Translations under genes and position numbers: made by a program | Source: JBBIOU01 sp037443205 | GTDB lineage: Bacteria; Bacteroidota; Bacteroidia; Flavobacteriales_D; UBA2798 | DNA length: 64,000 nt | Assembly: GCA_037443205.1 (NCBI GenBank) | Contig: JBBIOU010000018.1 | Coordinates: forward strand, 6,494 to 70,493 | Direction: 5' to 3' | The notes under the pieces: generated by a model | Seen by the model: only the letters and a program-made list of their open reading frames with translations | What the model was told of the DNA's origin: nothing | Databases searched by the model: none | Shown here: positions 36,383 to 46,000 of the stretch, in pieces | How the letters are laid out: each line of letters starts with the position of its first letter | How positions within the stretch are numbered: position 1 is the first letter of the stretch

Positions 36383-37381
36383 TTGGTTAAAATTGCTCAT
36401 ATATCACTCGGAGAATTTCCGTTGTTGCTGGCCCCCATGGAAGATGTCAGCGATCCGCCTTTTCGTGCTTTGTGCAAAGAAGCCGGAGCAGATTTAATGT
36501 TTACCGAATTTATTTCCTCGGAAGGTTTGATACGGGATGCCATAAAGAGCAAGCAAAAGCTTGATATTTTTGAATATGAACGCCCCATAGGCATACAAAT
36601 TTTCGGGGGCGAAATGGAGCCGATGATACAGGCAGCAAAAATATGCGAAGCCGTTAATCCTGATTTAATAGATATTAATTTTGGCTGTCCGGTAAAAAAA
36701 GTTGTATGCAAAGATGCAGGTGCCGGCATACTGAAGAACATTCCCAAAATGATAAAACTTACCGAAGCGGTAGTAAAAGCCGTAAAATTGCCGGTAACGG
36801 TAAAAACACGCTTAGGCTGGGACGATAACAGCAAACATATTGTTGAAGTAGCCGAACGCCTGCAGGATGTGGGCGTACAGGCACTGAGTATACATGCCCG
36901 CACACGCGTGCAAATGTATAAAGGCAATGCCGATTGGACCTTGATAGGCGAAGTAAAAAACAATCCGCGCATGAAAATTCCTGTATTTGGAAACGGAGAT
37001 GTGGATACCCCGCAAAAAGCATTAGAAATGAAAAATCGTTACGGTGTAGATGGAATTATGATAGGGCGCGCAAGTATAGGCTATCCGTGGATTTTCAGGG
37101 AAATCAAGCATTATTTAAACACCGGTGAAATACTCCCTGTGCCAACCTTAGCAGAAAAAGTAAAAGCAGCCGAAAAACATCTGCAAATGTCTATTCAATG
37201 GAAAGGTGAACGTGTGGGTATTGTAGAAATGCGCAGACATTATACCAATTATTTTAAAAACATACCTCATTTTAAAGATTACAGAAATAAACTGGTAACC
37301 TCATTAAACAGCAACGAACTATTTGATACATTTCGCGAAATACTCGAAAAATTTTCGAATGAAGAATTGATTAACCAATAA
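36383..37381 (+). CDS. dusB: tRNA dihydrouridine synthase DusB
   Basis: 332 residues. FMN-dependent reduction of uridine to dihydrouridine in the tRNA D loop. Motifs: PLLLAPMEDVSDPPFRALCK (FMN site), DINFGCPVKKV with the catalytic Cys in the loop after it (VCKDAGAG), TVKTRLGWDD, SIHARTRVQMYKG and GIMIGRASIGYPWIF. No ATG lies near the expected start; TTG at 36383 gives the usual VKIxxIxLGEFP N-terminus, and a GTG is directly before it (36380). The TACCTTTG box only a few bases upstream suggests a leaderless message. Confidence 0.93.
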   Translation: MVKIAHISLGEFPLLLAPMEDVSDPPFRALCKEAGADLMFTEFISSEGLIRDAIKSKQKLDIFEYERPIGIQIFGGEMEPMIQAAKICEAVNPDLIDINFGCPVKKVVCKDAGAGILKNIPKMIKLTEAVVKAVKLPVTVKTRLGWDDNSKHIVEVAERLQDVGVQALSIHARTRVQMYKGNADWTLIGEVKNNPRMKIPVFGNGDVDTPQKALEMKNRYGVDGIMIGRASIGYPWIFREIKHYLNTGEILPVPTLAEKVKAAEKHLQMSIQWKGERVGIVEMRRHYTNYFKNIPHFKDYRNKLVTSLNSNELFDTFREILEKFSNEELINQ

Positions 37382-37401
37382 TTATTTTATTAACCCAAAT
37401 T

Positions 37402-37533
37402 CAGCATTAGAAATTTGAAATAAATCCAAATTTTCCGCCAGAGGCGTACTGAGTGTGTTGAGTGTTGTGTGGGATTTGGGTTATCCGTCATCAGGCGAAC
37501 ATTACGCATGCTAATGCGTAATGTGGGATTAAA
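37402..37533 (-). repeat. Interspersed 132-bp repeat, copy 2 (inverted)
   Basis: Inverted copy of 28289-28420, about 90% identical by eye. Here the hairpin ATTACGCAT...ATGCGTAAT is a perfect 9-bp stem (about 37501-37522). It lies between the convergent 3' ends of dusB and the TonB receptor gene, the same setting as copy 1. Confidence 0.75.
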
Positions 37534-37556
37534 CAATTATCCTGTAAGGTTATTAA

Positions 37557-39953
37557 TCAAAAATCTATCCTGTAATAAAACAGAGGTAAAAACCCAAGTT
37601 GATAATTTTCGCTGAAATTTTCGCCCGTACCAAATGGGTTAGGTGAATAACTGAGAGTTAATATATTTTTGGTGTTAAGTACATTTACCAAATCGAGTGC
37701 AATTTCGTGACTTACTTTTTTGGCATTAATCTTATAGTTGATTTTAAAATCTAAACGGAAATATGGTCTGAACTGGCGTGTGTTATAGCCTTCGTCCAGC
37801 CAAACGAGTTCGCGCTGAAAGTTAGATGCCGCTGTATCAACATATCCGTATCGTCTGCCGCCTGCCGTAGTAACTTTTAAACCAAAAGCCAGGATATTTT
37901 TTTCTTTAATTTTAAATTCTTTGCCCGATAAAAAATTCACAATATAGTTTCCATTATAATCAGTGTTACGTTCTATGCCATCGCTACCTTTATATTTGGC
38001 ATCATATAAACTTGCCGTAAACAAAAAGAAAAAACTTTTATTAAAGAATTTTTCAAGTGTTAACTCAACACCATAATTAGTTCCCGTACCGGTATTTTGT
38101 AAACTATCCGGAAAAAAACGTGCAAAACCCGAGCCCATATTAGTCATAGAAAAGGCCGATGGTCTGATGGTTACCGGTATGTTGTATAAATGTTGGTAAT
38201 AGGTTTCGAGTTTCATGCGCGTAGTTGCATTAAAGGCACGGTCGTAGCCTAATACCAAATGAGCACTTTTAGTAAAGTCCATATTGCGGTTGTGATAAAT
38301 TTTTTGCTTGGCACTATCGGTTAAATGATAAAAATAGGTATAGTAAGGTTGTGTTTGCGAATGAATACCTGCGCCAAAATTTAGCGACTGTTTATTATTG
38401 ATGGTATATTTTACGCCCACACGTGGTTCAAATAAAGAGACGCTGTTGCTGACAGAAAAATACTGCGCATGCATGCCGGTATTAAAGGTCCATTTATCAT
38501 TTGGCTTATATTTCCATTGTATGTATGGTTGTATTAATGTGCCAAACCCCCGATAATCCCAACGTAAACGAAATGCAGTGTGTGCATAGTTTAAAGCACT
38601 GTCTAAAAAATTAAAATAAATACCTTCGGCATTAAAACCATATTTAATAACATGGTGTTTATTAATTTTAGTATTTATATTAAATGCCATCGGAATTTTA
38701 TTCATGATAAAACGATAGGCTTGTAGTTGATAAATGCTGTCAATAATCCAGGTGGTATCAGGAGCAAGATGCCTTGCCACAAAGTTGTGCAGTGATTTTT
38801 GTTGTTCGTGCGATGTGGCTATCGTAAATTTTAATAAAGATTTTTCATTGATAATTTTAGTATAGCTTGTTCCTACAACTGCCATGCGTGTATTAAAGTA
38901 TTGGTCGCGATCGTCATCGCCATAAAAATCGGTTGCCGGTTTTATTTGTTCTGATATTTTTATGGCAATGCCACTCATACCTGAAATAGCAAATACTGAA
39001 AAATTGCTGTTTTTCTTTCCGGGAAAATTTAATTTAAAAGTTAAATCCTGATATTGAGGTACTGCATCGGTACCCAGGCTGATACCGATAGCTTTAAAAA
39101 TAGAAAGTGTAGAATAGCGATAAACGCCCAGGTAAGAAGAATGTTTTTGCTTATTGATAGGACCTTCGGCCGTGAGTTCTGTGCCTAAGAAACCAAACTG
39201 TCCGGTAAATTCGTGTTTTTCGTTGTTGCCATTGCGCAGTTTTATATCAAACACTGCTGATATGCTGTTACCGTATTCAGCCGGGAAGGCTCCGGTAAAA
39301 AAATCGGAATTTCCCATTACTTTATTATTAAGTATGCTTACCGGCCCGCCTGCCGAGCCGGCTACTGCAAAATGATTGGGGTTGGGTATATCAATTCCTT
39401 CCAGGCGATAAACTACTGCCAAAGGCGAATTGCCTCTTACCACAATATCGTTGCGCGAATCGTCAGCTCCCTGAACACCTGCAAAATTAGAGGCCATGCG
39501 TGCAGGATCGCCCCGACTGCCGGCATAGCGCTCGGTTTCTTCAACCGAAAATGTACGAGCACTAACCGTAGCCATTTCATTGTTTAATTCTCCACGCTGC
39601 ATAGCTGTTACCACTGCTTCTTCCAATTGTTGCGTACTTTCTTCCATTTCGATGGTAAGGATAACTTCTTTAGCTGACGTTACTATGATATCGGTAATTT
39701 TATTTTCATAACCTATAAAAGTAAACCGCAAACTTTGCTTACCCAGCGGTATATTTTCCATTCGAAAACGACCGTATGCATCGGTTACGGTTGATTGCTT
39801 ATGTACAGTATCGGTAATTAATTTTACATTAACTCCCGGCAAGGGCATAGCGGTTTCTTTATCAATTACTGTTCCTCTAACTACCTGCGTTTGCTGGGCA
39901 AGTGCTTTTATAAAAAAACACGTTAGTAATATTATTGTCAAAGTTTGTTTCAT
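37557..39953 (-). CDS. TonB-dependent receptor with carboxypeptidase-like regulatory domain
   Basis: 798 residues from the ATG at 39953. The signal peptide (KQTLTIILLTCFFIKALAQ) is followed by a carboxypeptidase D regulatory-like domain (VRGTVIDKETAMPLPGVNV ... YGRFRMENIPLGKQSL). The plug domain starts near 115 (EEAVVTAMQRGELNNEM, NDIVVRGNSPLAVVYRLEG), and a C-terminal 22-strand-type barrel follows, ending FLPLFYYRIDF. It should import a large or chelated substrate in exchange for energy from TonB/ExbBD; the substrate is not readable and no SusD partner is next to it. It starts one base after the preceding secreted-protein gene. Confidence 0.9.
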   Translation of the reverse strand: MKQTLTIILLTCFFIKALAQQTQVVRGTVIDKETAMPLPGVNVKLITDTVHKQSTVTDAYGRFRMENIPLGKQSLRFTFIGYENKITDIIVTSAKEVILTIEMEESTQQLEEAVVTAMQRGELNNEMATVSARTFSVEETERYAGSRGDPARMASNFAGVQGADDSRNDIVVRGNSPLAVVYRLEGIDIPNPNHFAVAGSAGGPVSILNNKVMGNSDFFTGAFPAEYGNSISAVFDIKLRNGNNEKHEFTGQFGFLGTELTAEGPINKQKHSSYLGVYRYSTLSIFKAIGISLGTDAVPQYQDLTFKLNFPGKKNSNFSVFAISGMSGIAIKISEQIKPATDFYGDDDRDQYFNTRMAVVGTSYTKIINEKSLLKFTIATSHEQQKSLHNFVARHLAPDTTWIIDSIYQLQAYRFIMNKIPMAFNINTKINKHHVIKYGFNAEGIYFNFLDSALNYAHTAFRLRWDYRGFGTLIQPYIQWKYKPNDKWTFNTGMHAQYFSVSNSVSLFEPRVGVKYTINNKQSLNFGAGIHSQTQPYYTYFYHLTDSAKQKIYHNRNMDFTKSAHLVLGYDRAFNATTRMKLETYYQHLYNIPVTIRPSAFSMTNMGSGFARFFPDSLQNTGTGTNYGVELTLEKFFNKSFFFLFTASLYDAKYKGSDGIERNTDYNGNYIVNFLSGKEFKIKEKNILAFGLKVTTAGGRRYGYVDTAASNFQRELVWLDEGYNTRQFRPYFRLDFKINYKINAKKVSHEIALDLVNVLNTKNILTLSYSPNPFGTGENFSENYQLGFLPLFYYRIDF

Positions 39954-39954
39954 A

Positions 39955-40785
39955 TCAAAAATAAAAATTATCAATTAAATATTCAGCAATGATTTTATCA
40001 TCTTGACCGTTGTAAAATTTTACCTGATGCTTTTTTCTGTCGGCATGGGTAATTATTTCCCAATTTCGGGCATTTTTATCAGAAATGGTAGCTTGTGCAA
40101 TCATGTTTCCGGTGTTAGCGTCAAAAAATGTTAAGGTAATAGTTGTGTTTGAATTTTTAATCTGATGATGTTTTGTATAATGTGCTATGAGCATATTGTC
40201 TTGAAAAATATTATCACCTTTGATATAAACAGGAGCATGGCGATTTCTTGTTATGTGAACAGTTGAAGTGTAATTATTTTCTTCAGTAGTGCAGGGCTGA
40301 CTGTATTTGGCAGATATTGTGTTTCCGTGTATTTGCAGTAACTTTTTTTCCGACTCGTTGTTTAGCTCGTTATTTGTAATCAGATTGTTTTCTACAATAA
40401 AATTTTTAAGTCTTGAGGTATTAATTTCCAATTCACAAGTTTTTCCGCTTTGTATAAAAACCACCAAAAAATAATATTTTTTTTCCGTATGCCCGTTGTC
40501 GTTAGTTACTTGTGTATTAACGCTTTCTCTTTTAAAATAAACTAATTCTTTACCTTGCAAAGAACTTAATACATAATCAAAAACAAAAGGTGATTTTTTT
40601 ATTTTTTTTAATACTGCATACGCTTGTCCATGGTTAAAGACAGTATCATTACTGATGATTACTTTGTTTTTTTTGCGCGATATTTCAATTTTTTTAAGAT
40701 GCTTGTAATATTGTTTGTCCTGCAATTGAGCAGCGACATTTATCCATCCCAAAGTTAGTATCAAAAATCCGATGATATACTGCAT
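39955..40785 (-). CDS. Secreted protein paired with the TonB receptor, unknown function
   Basis: 276 residues from the ATG at 40785, giving a signal peptide (QYIIGFLILTLGWINVAAQ). No domain is recognised; the mature part is beta-rich with a Lys-rich start (KHLKKIEISRKKNKVIIS). A single base separates its stop from the receptor start, so both are made together. It may be a periplasmic or surface helper of the receptor, but that is inference from position. Confidence 0.65.
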   Translation of the reverse strand: MQYIIGFLILTLGWINVAAQLQDKQYYKHLKKIEISRKKNKVIISNDTVFNHGQAYAVLKKIKKSPFVFDYVLSSLQGKELVYFKRESVNTQVTNDNGHTEKKYYFLVVFIQSGKTCELEINTSRLKNFIVENNLITNNELNNESEKKLLQIHGNTISAKYSQPCTTEENNYTSTVHITRNRHAPVYIKGDNIFQDNMLIAHYTKHHQIKNSNTTITLTFFDANTGNMIAQATISDKNARNWEIITHADRKKHQVKFYNGQDDKIIAEYLIDNFYF

Positions 40786-40821
40786 AAGTAAGGATAACAA
40801 AATGCATAAAATTATAAAAAA

Positions 40822-40904
40822 TTACTTAGTGGGTATAATTTTTTTTAGTTTTTCGAGCATATCAAATACCGCAGGACAAACAAAAGTATTTTTATAGATT
40901 AAAT
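40822..40904 (-). pseudogene. Detached C-terminal tail of the YkgJ-like gene
   Basis: Read in the neighbouring frame, this stretch gives YKNTFVCPAVFDMLEKLKKI and ends in TAA (40822-40824). That is the tail I expect for Bacteroidota proteins of this family. One missing base near 40910 separates it from the main frame. Confidence 0.7.
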
Positions 40905-41315
40905 CTAAAATCTGATGTACTTTTTTCGTTGGGTGTGCGGATACTCTCTGCAGGCATTGGGTCTATGTTCATAAATACTGCAAGTATTATCGTGTTGCAA
41001 AAAGGGGCAAGGAGAGTTTTTTAAAACATAATCCTTGTCTTCATCTATGCATAAGAATTTTTCGGTAAAGTGTGCCGGTCGCATTTTTAAATATTTTGCG
41101 GCTCGTTCAATATCCCGCTCATAAAAAATAGGGCTTGTGGTTTTGCAGCAATTGGCACAACTCAGGCAAGAGGTATATTCAAAAACTTCTTCATGCAATT
41201 GACTCATGGTTTTGTCTAAGTTTTTGGGGACATTGCGTTTTAAGTGTGCCAAAAATTTTTTATTGTGCACAGAAACGTTTAATGCCTTTTGTTGAATATG
41301 TAAAGTTTTATCCAT
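40905..41315 (-). CDS. YkgJ-family cysteine-cluster protein, frameshifted near its 3' end
   Basis: 136 residues as it stands. The family's Cys clusters are present: CLSCANCCKTT at about 51-61, then FLCIDEDKDYVLKNSPCPFL, CSIYEHRPNACREYPH, which together bind a metal or Fe-S cluster. The frame ends at KKYIRF; one added base there would continue into ILDLIYKNTFVCPAVFD and a stop at 40822, giving about 164 residues and restoring a further Cys. So either the gene is broken or the sequence has a one-base error. Function of the family is not established. Confidence 0.8.
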   Translation of the reverse strand: MDKTLHIQQKALNVSVHNKKFLAHLKRNVPKNLDKTMSQLHEEVFEYTSCLSCANCCKTTSPIFYERDIERAAKYLKMRPAHFTEKFLCIDEDKDYVLKNSPCPFLQHDNTCSIYEHRPNACREYPHTQRKKYIRF

Positions 41316-41495
41316 TTATATAATTAAAAAAATATCATTTGGGGTGTGCATACTGCCAATATTATTTGCGGGCGTTAACACAAGCATTGTACTGTTTTCC
41401 ATGCCGTATTTGTAATTAAAATTGATTAAATGAATCGAAAATAGTGTTTACAAAGTAATGGTTTTTTAATACATTTACGGCATAAAAAACACTTA

Positions 41496-43031
41496 ATGGC
41501 AATTGTAGGCAGTATATTGCAGGAAATTTTAAAAATTAAAAAGCGCATACGTAAGTCAACCATTGTATATGATGAACGGCTACAAGAAAAAACCTTAAAA
41601 AAGCTGCTTACTTTTTCGCGCAATACCAAATTTGGTTATGCATATGATTTTAAGGGAATACTGCGTTCGGATGACGTAATGCGTGTATTTCAGCGAAAAG
41701 TACCTATCTATGATTACAATAAAATTTTTGATCAATGGTGGCATCGAACATTAGCCGGAGAAGAGGATGTTTGCTGGCCGGGTAAAACAAAATATTTTGC
41801 ATTAACCTCGGGCACTACCGATTCGGCAAGTAAACGTGTACCGGTAACCAAAGAAATGTTAAAAGCGATACGCAAAGTAAGTGTAAGGCAAATGCTTACT
41901 ATACCGGATTTAAACCTGCCGCCCGAATTTTATACCAAACATTTGTTGTTGCTGGGGGGCTCTACCAAACTTACCAAAATTAAAGCCGGTTTTGAAGGAG
42001 ACCTAAGCGGCATAACCCAACATACTTTACCGGCATGGGTATTACGTTTTTATAAACCCGGTAAAAAATTAGCCGCCATTAAAGACTGGAATCAAAAAAT
42101 ACATGCTATCGCCAAAGAGGCTCACCGTTGGGATGTAGCTATTGCATGTGGTGTTCCTGCCTGGTATCAATTATTATTTAATGAAATCTTAAAAGAACAA
42201 AATATAAAAAACATACACGAGATTTGGCCTAACTTTAAAATATTTGTTCATGGTGGTGTATCTTTTGACCCCTATCGCGAATCTTTTAAAAAATATTTGG
42301 GTAAGGACATCTATTATCTCGACACCTATCTTGCTTCCGAAGGTTTTTTAGCATTTCAAAGTGCCGACAATAAACACGGTATGCAGTTGGTATTAGACAA
42401 CTGGATATTTTTTGAGTTTATTCCCTTTAATGAAAATAATTTTTCATCCGAAGGGCAACTTAAAGAAAACCCTGAAGTATTACTGCTTACCGAAGTAAAA
42501 GAAAATGTAGATTACGCACTTATTATTTCTACCTGTTCGGGAGCATGGCGATATATGATAGGTGATACCGTTCGTTTTACCGACCTTAAAAATTTTGAGA
42601 TTATTATCAGCGGTCGCACCAAACATTTTTTAAGTTTATGTGGCGAACATCTATCTGTAGATAACATGAATCAGGCATTGCATAAAGTGTCTAAAGAAAT
42701 GGGCTTTGAAGCCAATGAATACACAGTTGCAGGTATTCCTTATGCAGGAAGTTTTGCACACACCTGGTATATTGGCACCAATAAAGATATTAATAATGAA
42801 ACATTAAAAATAAAACTTGATAATTATCTGAAAGAACTGAATGATGATTACGCCACTGAAAGAAAACATGCCTTAAAAGAAATATTTGTACAAACGATAC
42901 CGACTGAATTATTTTATGCTTTTATGGAAAAAAGAGGAAAACTGGGTGGTCAAAATAAATTTCCGAGAGTTATAAAAAGTAATATGTTGGTAGAATGGCA
43001 AAATTTTATTGAACAGGCAATGGCAAAATAA
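41496..43031 (+). CDS. GH3 family (acyl-acid amido synthetase-like) protein
   Basis: 511 residues, cytoplasmic. The adenylate-forming motif ALTSGTTDSASKRVPVT is at about 104-120; further GH3 blocks are YLDTYLASEGFLAFQ, TCSGAWRYMIGDTVRF and LSLCGEHLSVDNM. In plants GH3 enzymes link amino acids to jasmonate or auxin through an acyl-adenylate. Bacteroidota carry GH3 homologues of unknown substrate. It stands alone, converging on the cyclase gene six bases away. The adenylation chemistry is well supported by motifs; the product is unknown. Confidence 0.9.
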   Translation: MAIVGSILQEILKIKKRIRKSTIVYDERLQEKTLKKLLTFSRNTKFGYAYDFKGILRSDDVMRVFQRKVPIYDYNKIFDQWWHRTLAGEEDVCWPGKTKYFALTSGTTDSASKRVPVTKEMLKAIRKVSVRQMLTIPDLNLPPEFYTKHLLLLGGSTKLTKIKAGFEGDLSGITQHTLPAWVLRFYKPGKKLAAIKDWNQKIHAIAKEAHRWDVAIACGVPAWYQLLFNEILKEQNIKNIHEIWPNFKIFVHGGVSFDPYRESFKKYLGKDIYYLDTYLASEGFLAFQSADNKHGMQLVLDNWIFFEFIPFNENNFSSEGQLKENPEVLLLTEVKENVDYALIISTCSGAWRYMIGDTVRFTDLKNFEIIISGRTKHFLSLCGEHLSVDNMNQALHKVSKEMGFEANEYTVAGIPYAGSFAHTWYIGTNKDINNETLKIKLDNYLKELNDDYATERKHALKEIFVQTIPTELFYAFMEKRGKLGGQNKFPRVIKSNMLVEWQNFIEQAMAK

Positions 43032-43036
43032 TATTT

Positions 43037-46000
43037 CTACTCATCATCATACTTACCTTTTAGTCTTTCTTCTATTTCTTTAAGATGTTTCATCTTTTTT
43101 TCTTGTCTTAATTTAATGGCTGATTGTGTAAAGTACTTATGCATATTAAAAAACTTAACCTGCATTTCATCCCATTGTCTTTTAGAAGATACTATGCCTC
43201 TTTCGGTAAGTTCCATTCTAAGTGTTTCGGAAATTGCGTGGAAATCATCTCTACCCAAATAATCTAAGTCTGCATCGCAAATAATTTGTTGTAAATGTGT
43301 TTTAGGATTATGGGGTATGATGGTGGCATAAATTAACTCGGCCACTTGTTCTACTTGCTCAGGGGTATAACCATATTTAGGCATAATTTCCTGAGCCATA
43401 CGTATACCAATGGGTTCGTTTTTAGCGTATTGTTCTACAAAACCGGCATCGTGGTAAGTGGCGGCTGATTTTAATATAAACATTTGCTCATCAGTAATAC
43501 CTTCCATCAGCGCCAATCTTTCGGCTGCCTCTATCACATCGTAGGTATGATGAATACCGTGATAATATAAATTGTCGGGCAGCCTTTCCTGTAAGATTTT
43601 CATGATATGGCGCTCGGCTTTTTTGTAGTTTATACTGCTGTATAGATATAAATCAACATATTTCCAGAATTTTTCATTGGGTATCAAACCTTCTCCGTTA
43701 ACCGATAGTTCGGGTTTAATACGCTCTACATAATACATATCTACTTCGCCTTTATTTTTTGCGGCAATTTTACCTCTGTAGGTAAATTCAAAATATGGTT
43801 CAACTAATTCAAATGTATTACCGCTGATATTTATTTTGCCCGGCTCGGCCGAAGTTTCCATGCGCTGAGCAACGTTAACGCTATTGCCCCAGATATCGTA
43901 GGCAAAGCGTTTGGTACCAATTACACCGGCAATAATTTCTCCGGTATTAATACCTATGCGCAAATCCCAATGTTTGTCGTTTGGGTAGTTTTGTTTCAGT
44001 TCGCGCATGTAATGCTGAATTTCGAGTGCTGCCAGAACTGTATCAATAGGATTGCTTTTACTGCGTATAGGCACACCACCGGCACACATATAGGCATCTC
44101 CGATGGTTTTTATTTTTTCCAGGTTGTGTTTTTGTATTATTTCATCGAATTTGATAAAATACGAATCGAGTTGCGCTACCAGATCGGCAGGCCTCATGCT
44201 TTCGGCAATTTTAGTAAAACTCACAAAATCGGTAAACATGATGGTTACCTGCCTGTAGCTTCTGGCCGAAGCTTTTCCGCGCAATTTTAATTCTTCTGCG
44301 GTTTCTTCGGGAAGTATGTTCAACAAGAGTTTTTCTACTTTGTTTTTTTCTTCTTCGATTATTTTTTTCTGTTTTTCTATTTCTTCTTTTTGCAGCATTA
44401 CTTCCTGGGTGCGTTCTCTTACTTCTTTGGCTAATTTTAAACGATGCGATTTGATATTGTATAACCGGATTTGATAAATGCCAAATACCAGCAAACATAA
44501 AAAGAATATGCCTATACTTCTGAACCACCAGGTATGCCAGAAAGGTGGCGAAATAATGATTTCTATTTGTGCAGGAGCAACCGACCATACTCCATCACTG
44601 TTAGCCCCAAATACTTTAAAAACATAATTGCCATAAGGTATGCGGTTGTAGCTTGCTTCGCGGGTGTTTGCTGCCATGATGTAAGACTCATCTAATCCTT
44701 CCATCATGTATTTATAAGTATTATTAGCCGCATTGGAATAATGCAACGCGGCAAATTCAATGGTAATGCTGTTTTCGCGGTAGCCCAGTTTAAGTTTGGG
44801 CGATACCGAAACATGGGTGGTAACCTTATCATCGCTGTAGTTAATGTGTTTGCCAAACAATTTGATGTCGGTAATAACTACTTGAGGAGGTTTTGTATTG
44901 ATGATAATATCCTGGGGATAAAAAGCATTTAGTCCGTTAATACCGCCAAAAAATAGCTCTCCCTGATTGTTTTTAAAATAGGCTCCTACATTAAACTCAT
45001 TGCTTTGTATGCCATCGCGTTCTAAATAATTATTAAACTGTTGTGAGGATAGGTTAAATCTGGATAGGCCTAAGTTCGTACTCATCCACAAATTATTTTT
45101 ATCATCTCCCAATACGCCATAAACCGAATTATTTGGCAAGCCGTCTTTTTCGGTATAAATTCTTACTTTTTGTGTAGTAGTATTAAATTGTATTAAACCG
45201 CTGCCGTAAGTGCCCAACCATAAATTACCTGCATTATCTTCCCAAATGGATGTAATAATAATATTTTCTTGGCCCGAGCCTGACGAAATAACCTCGGCAT
45301 AACTTTTAAAAGCAATTTTATCTTTTTGGCTGTAATCTATCAAAACCAATCCCGCACCATCGCAACCCGCCCAAAGATTACCGCTTTTATCTACGTATAA
45401 GGTTCGTACAACATTCGAAGGCAAACTTTCAGGATTATCTTCATCGTGCTGAAAAAAAATAAATTTGTTTTTTTGTTTATCTATTCTGCTTAATCCTTCT
45501 TTACTTCCTACCCAAATATACCCTTGAGTGTCTTGAATGATTTTATATACACGGTTGTCATTAAAGTTATTGTTGTTTTTTCTAAATACTACCGGTTCAT
45601 AGTAGGCTGTGGTAAAATCTTCAGCGGGTTTTAGTTTAAATAATCCGTCCATGGCTCCTACCCATATAATATTTTCATTGTCTATGAATAATGATAGCAC
45701 ACTGTTGTTGTTAAGACTGTTCTTGTTATGAGCAATGCGGTTATAACGGTTATATAGGTTGTTTTTTCTATCAACGCGGGTAACACCTTCGCGTGTACCC
45801 ACATACAATATTCCGTTTTTATCTTGTACAATAGCCCATACATTTTTATCATTTAAACTATTGCTGTTAAGAGGATTGAAGTTAATGTGATCAAAACCTT
45901 GTTTTACGGGGTCAAATTTTGATATACCGCTTTGTGTGGCTATCCAGATACAACCGCTTTTATCTTCAAAAATATTTTGTATAATGTCATCCGACAAACT

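Noticed and set aside
44211..44588. A basic protein on the cyclase strand in another frame
   Set aside because: It lies wholly inside the well-supported cyclase gene; its Arg/Lys-rich text comes from the coiled-coil codons read out of frame.
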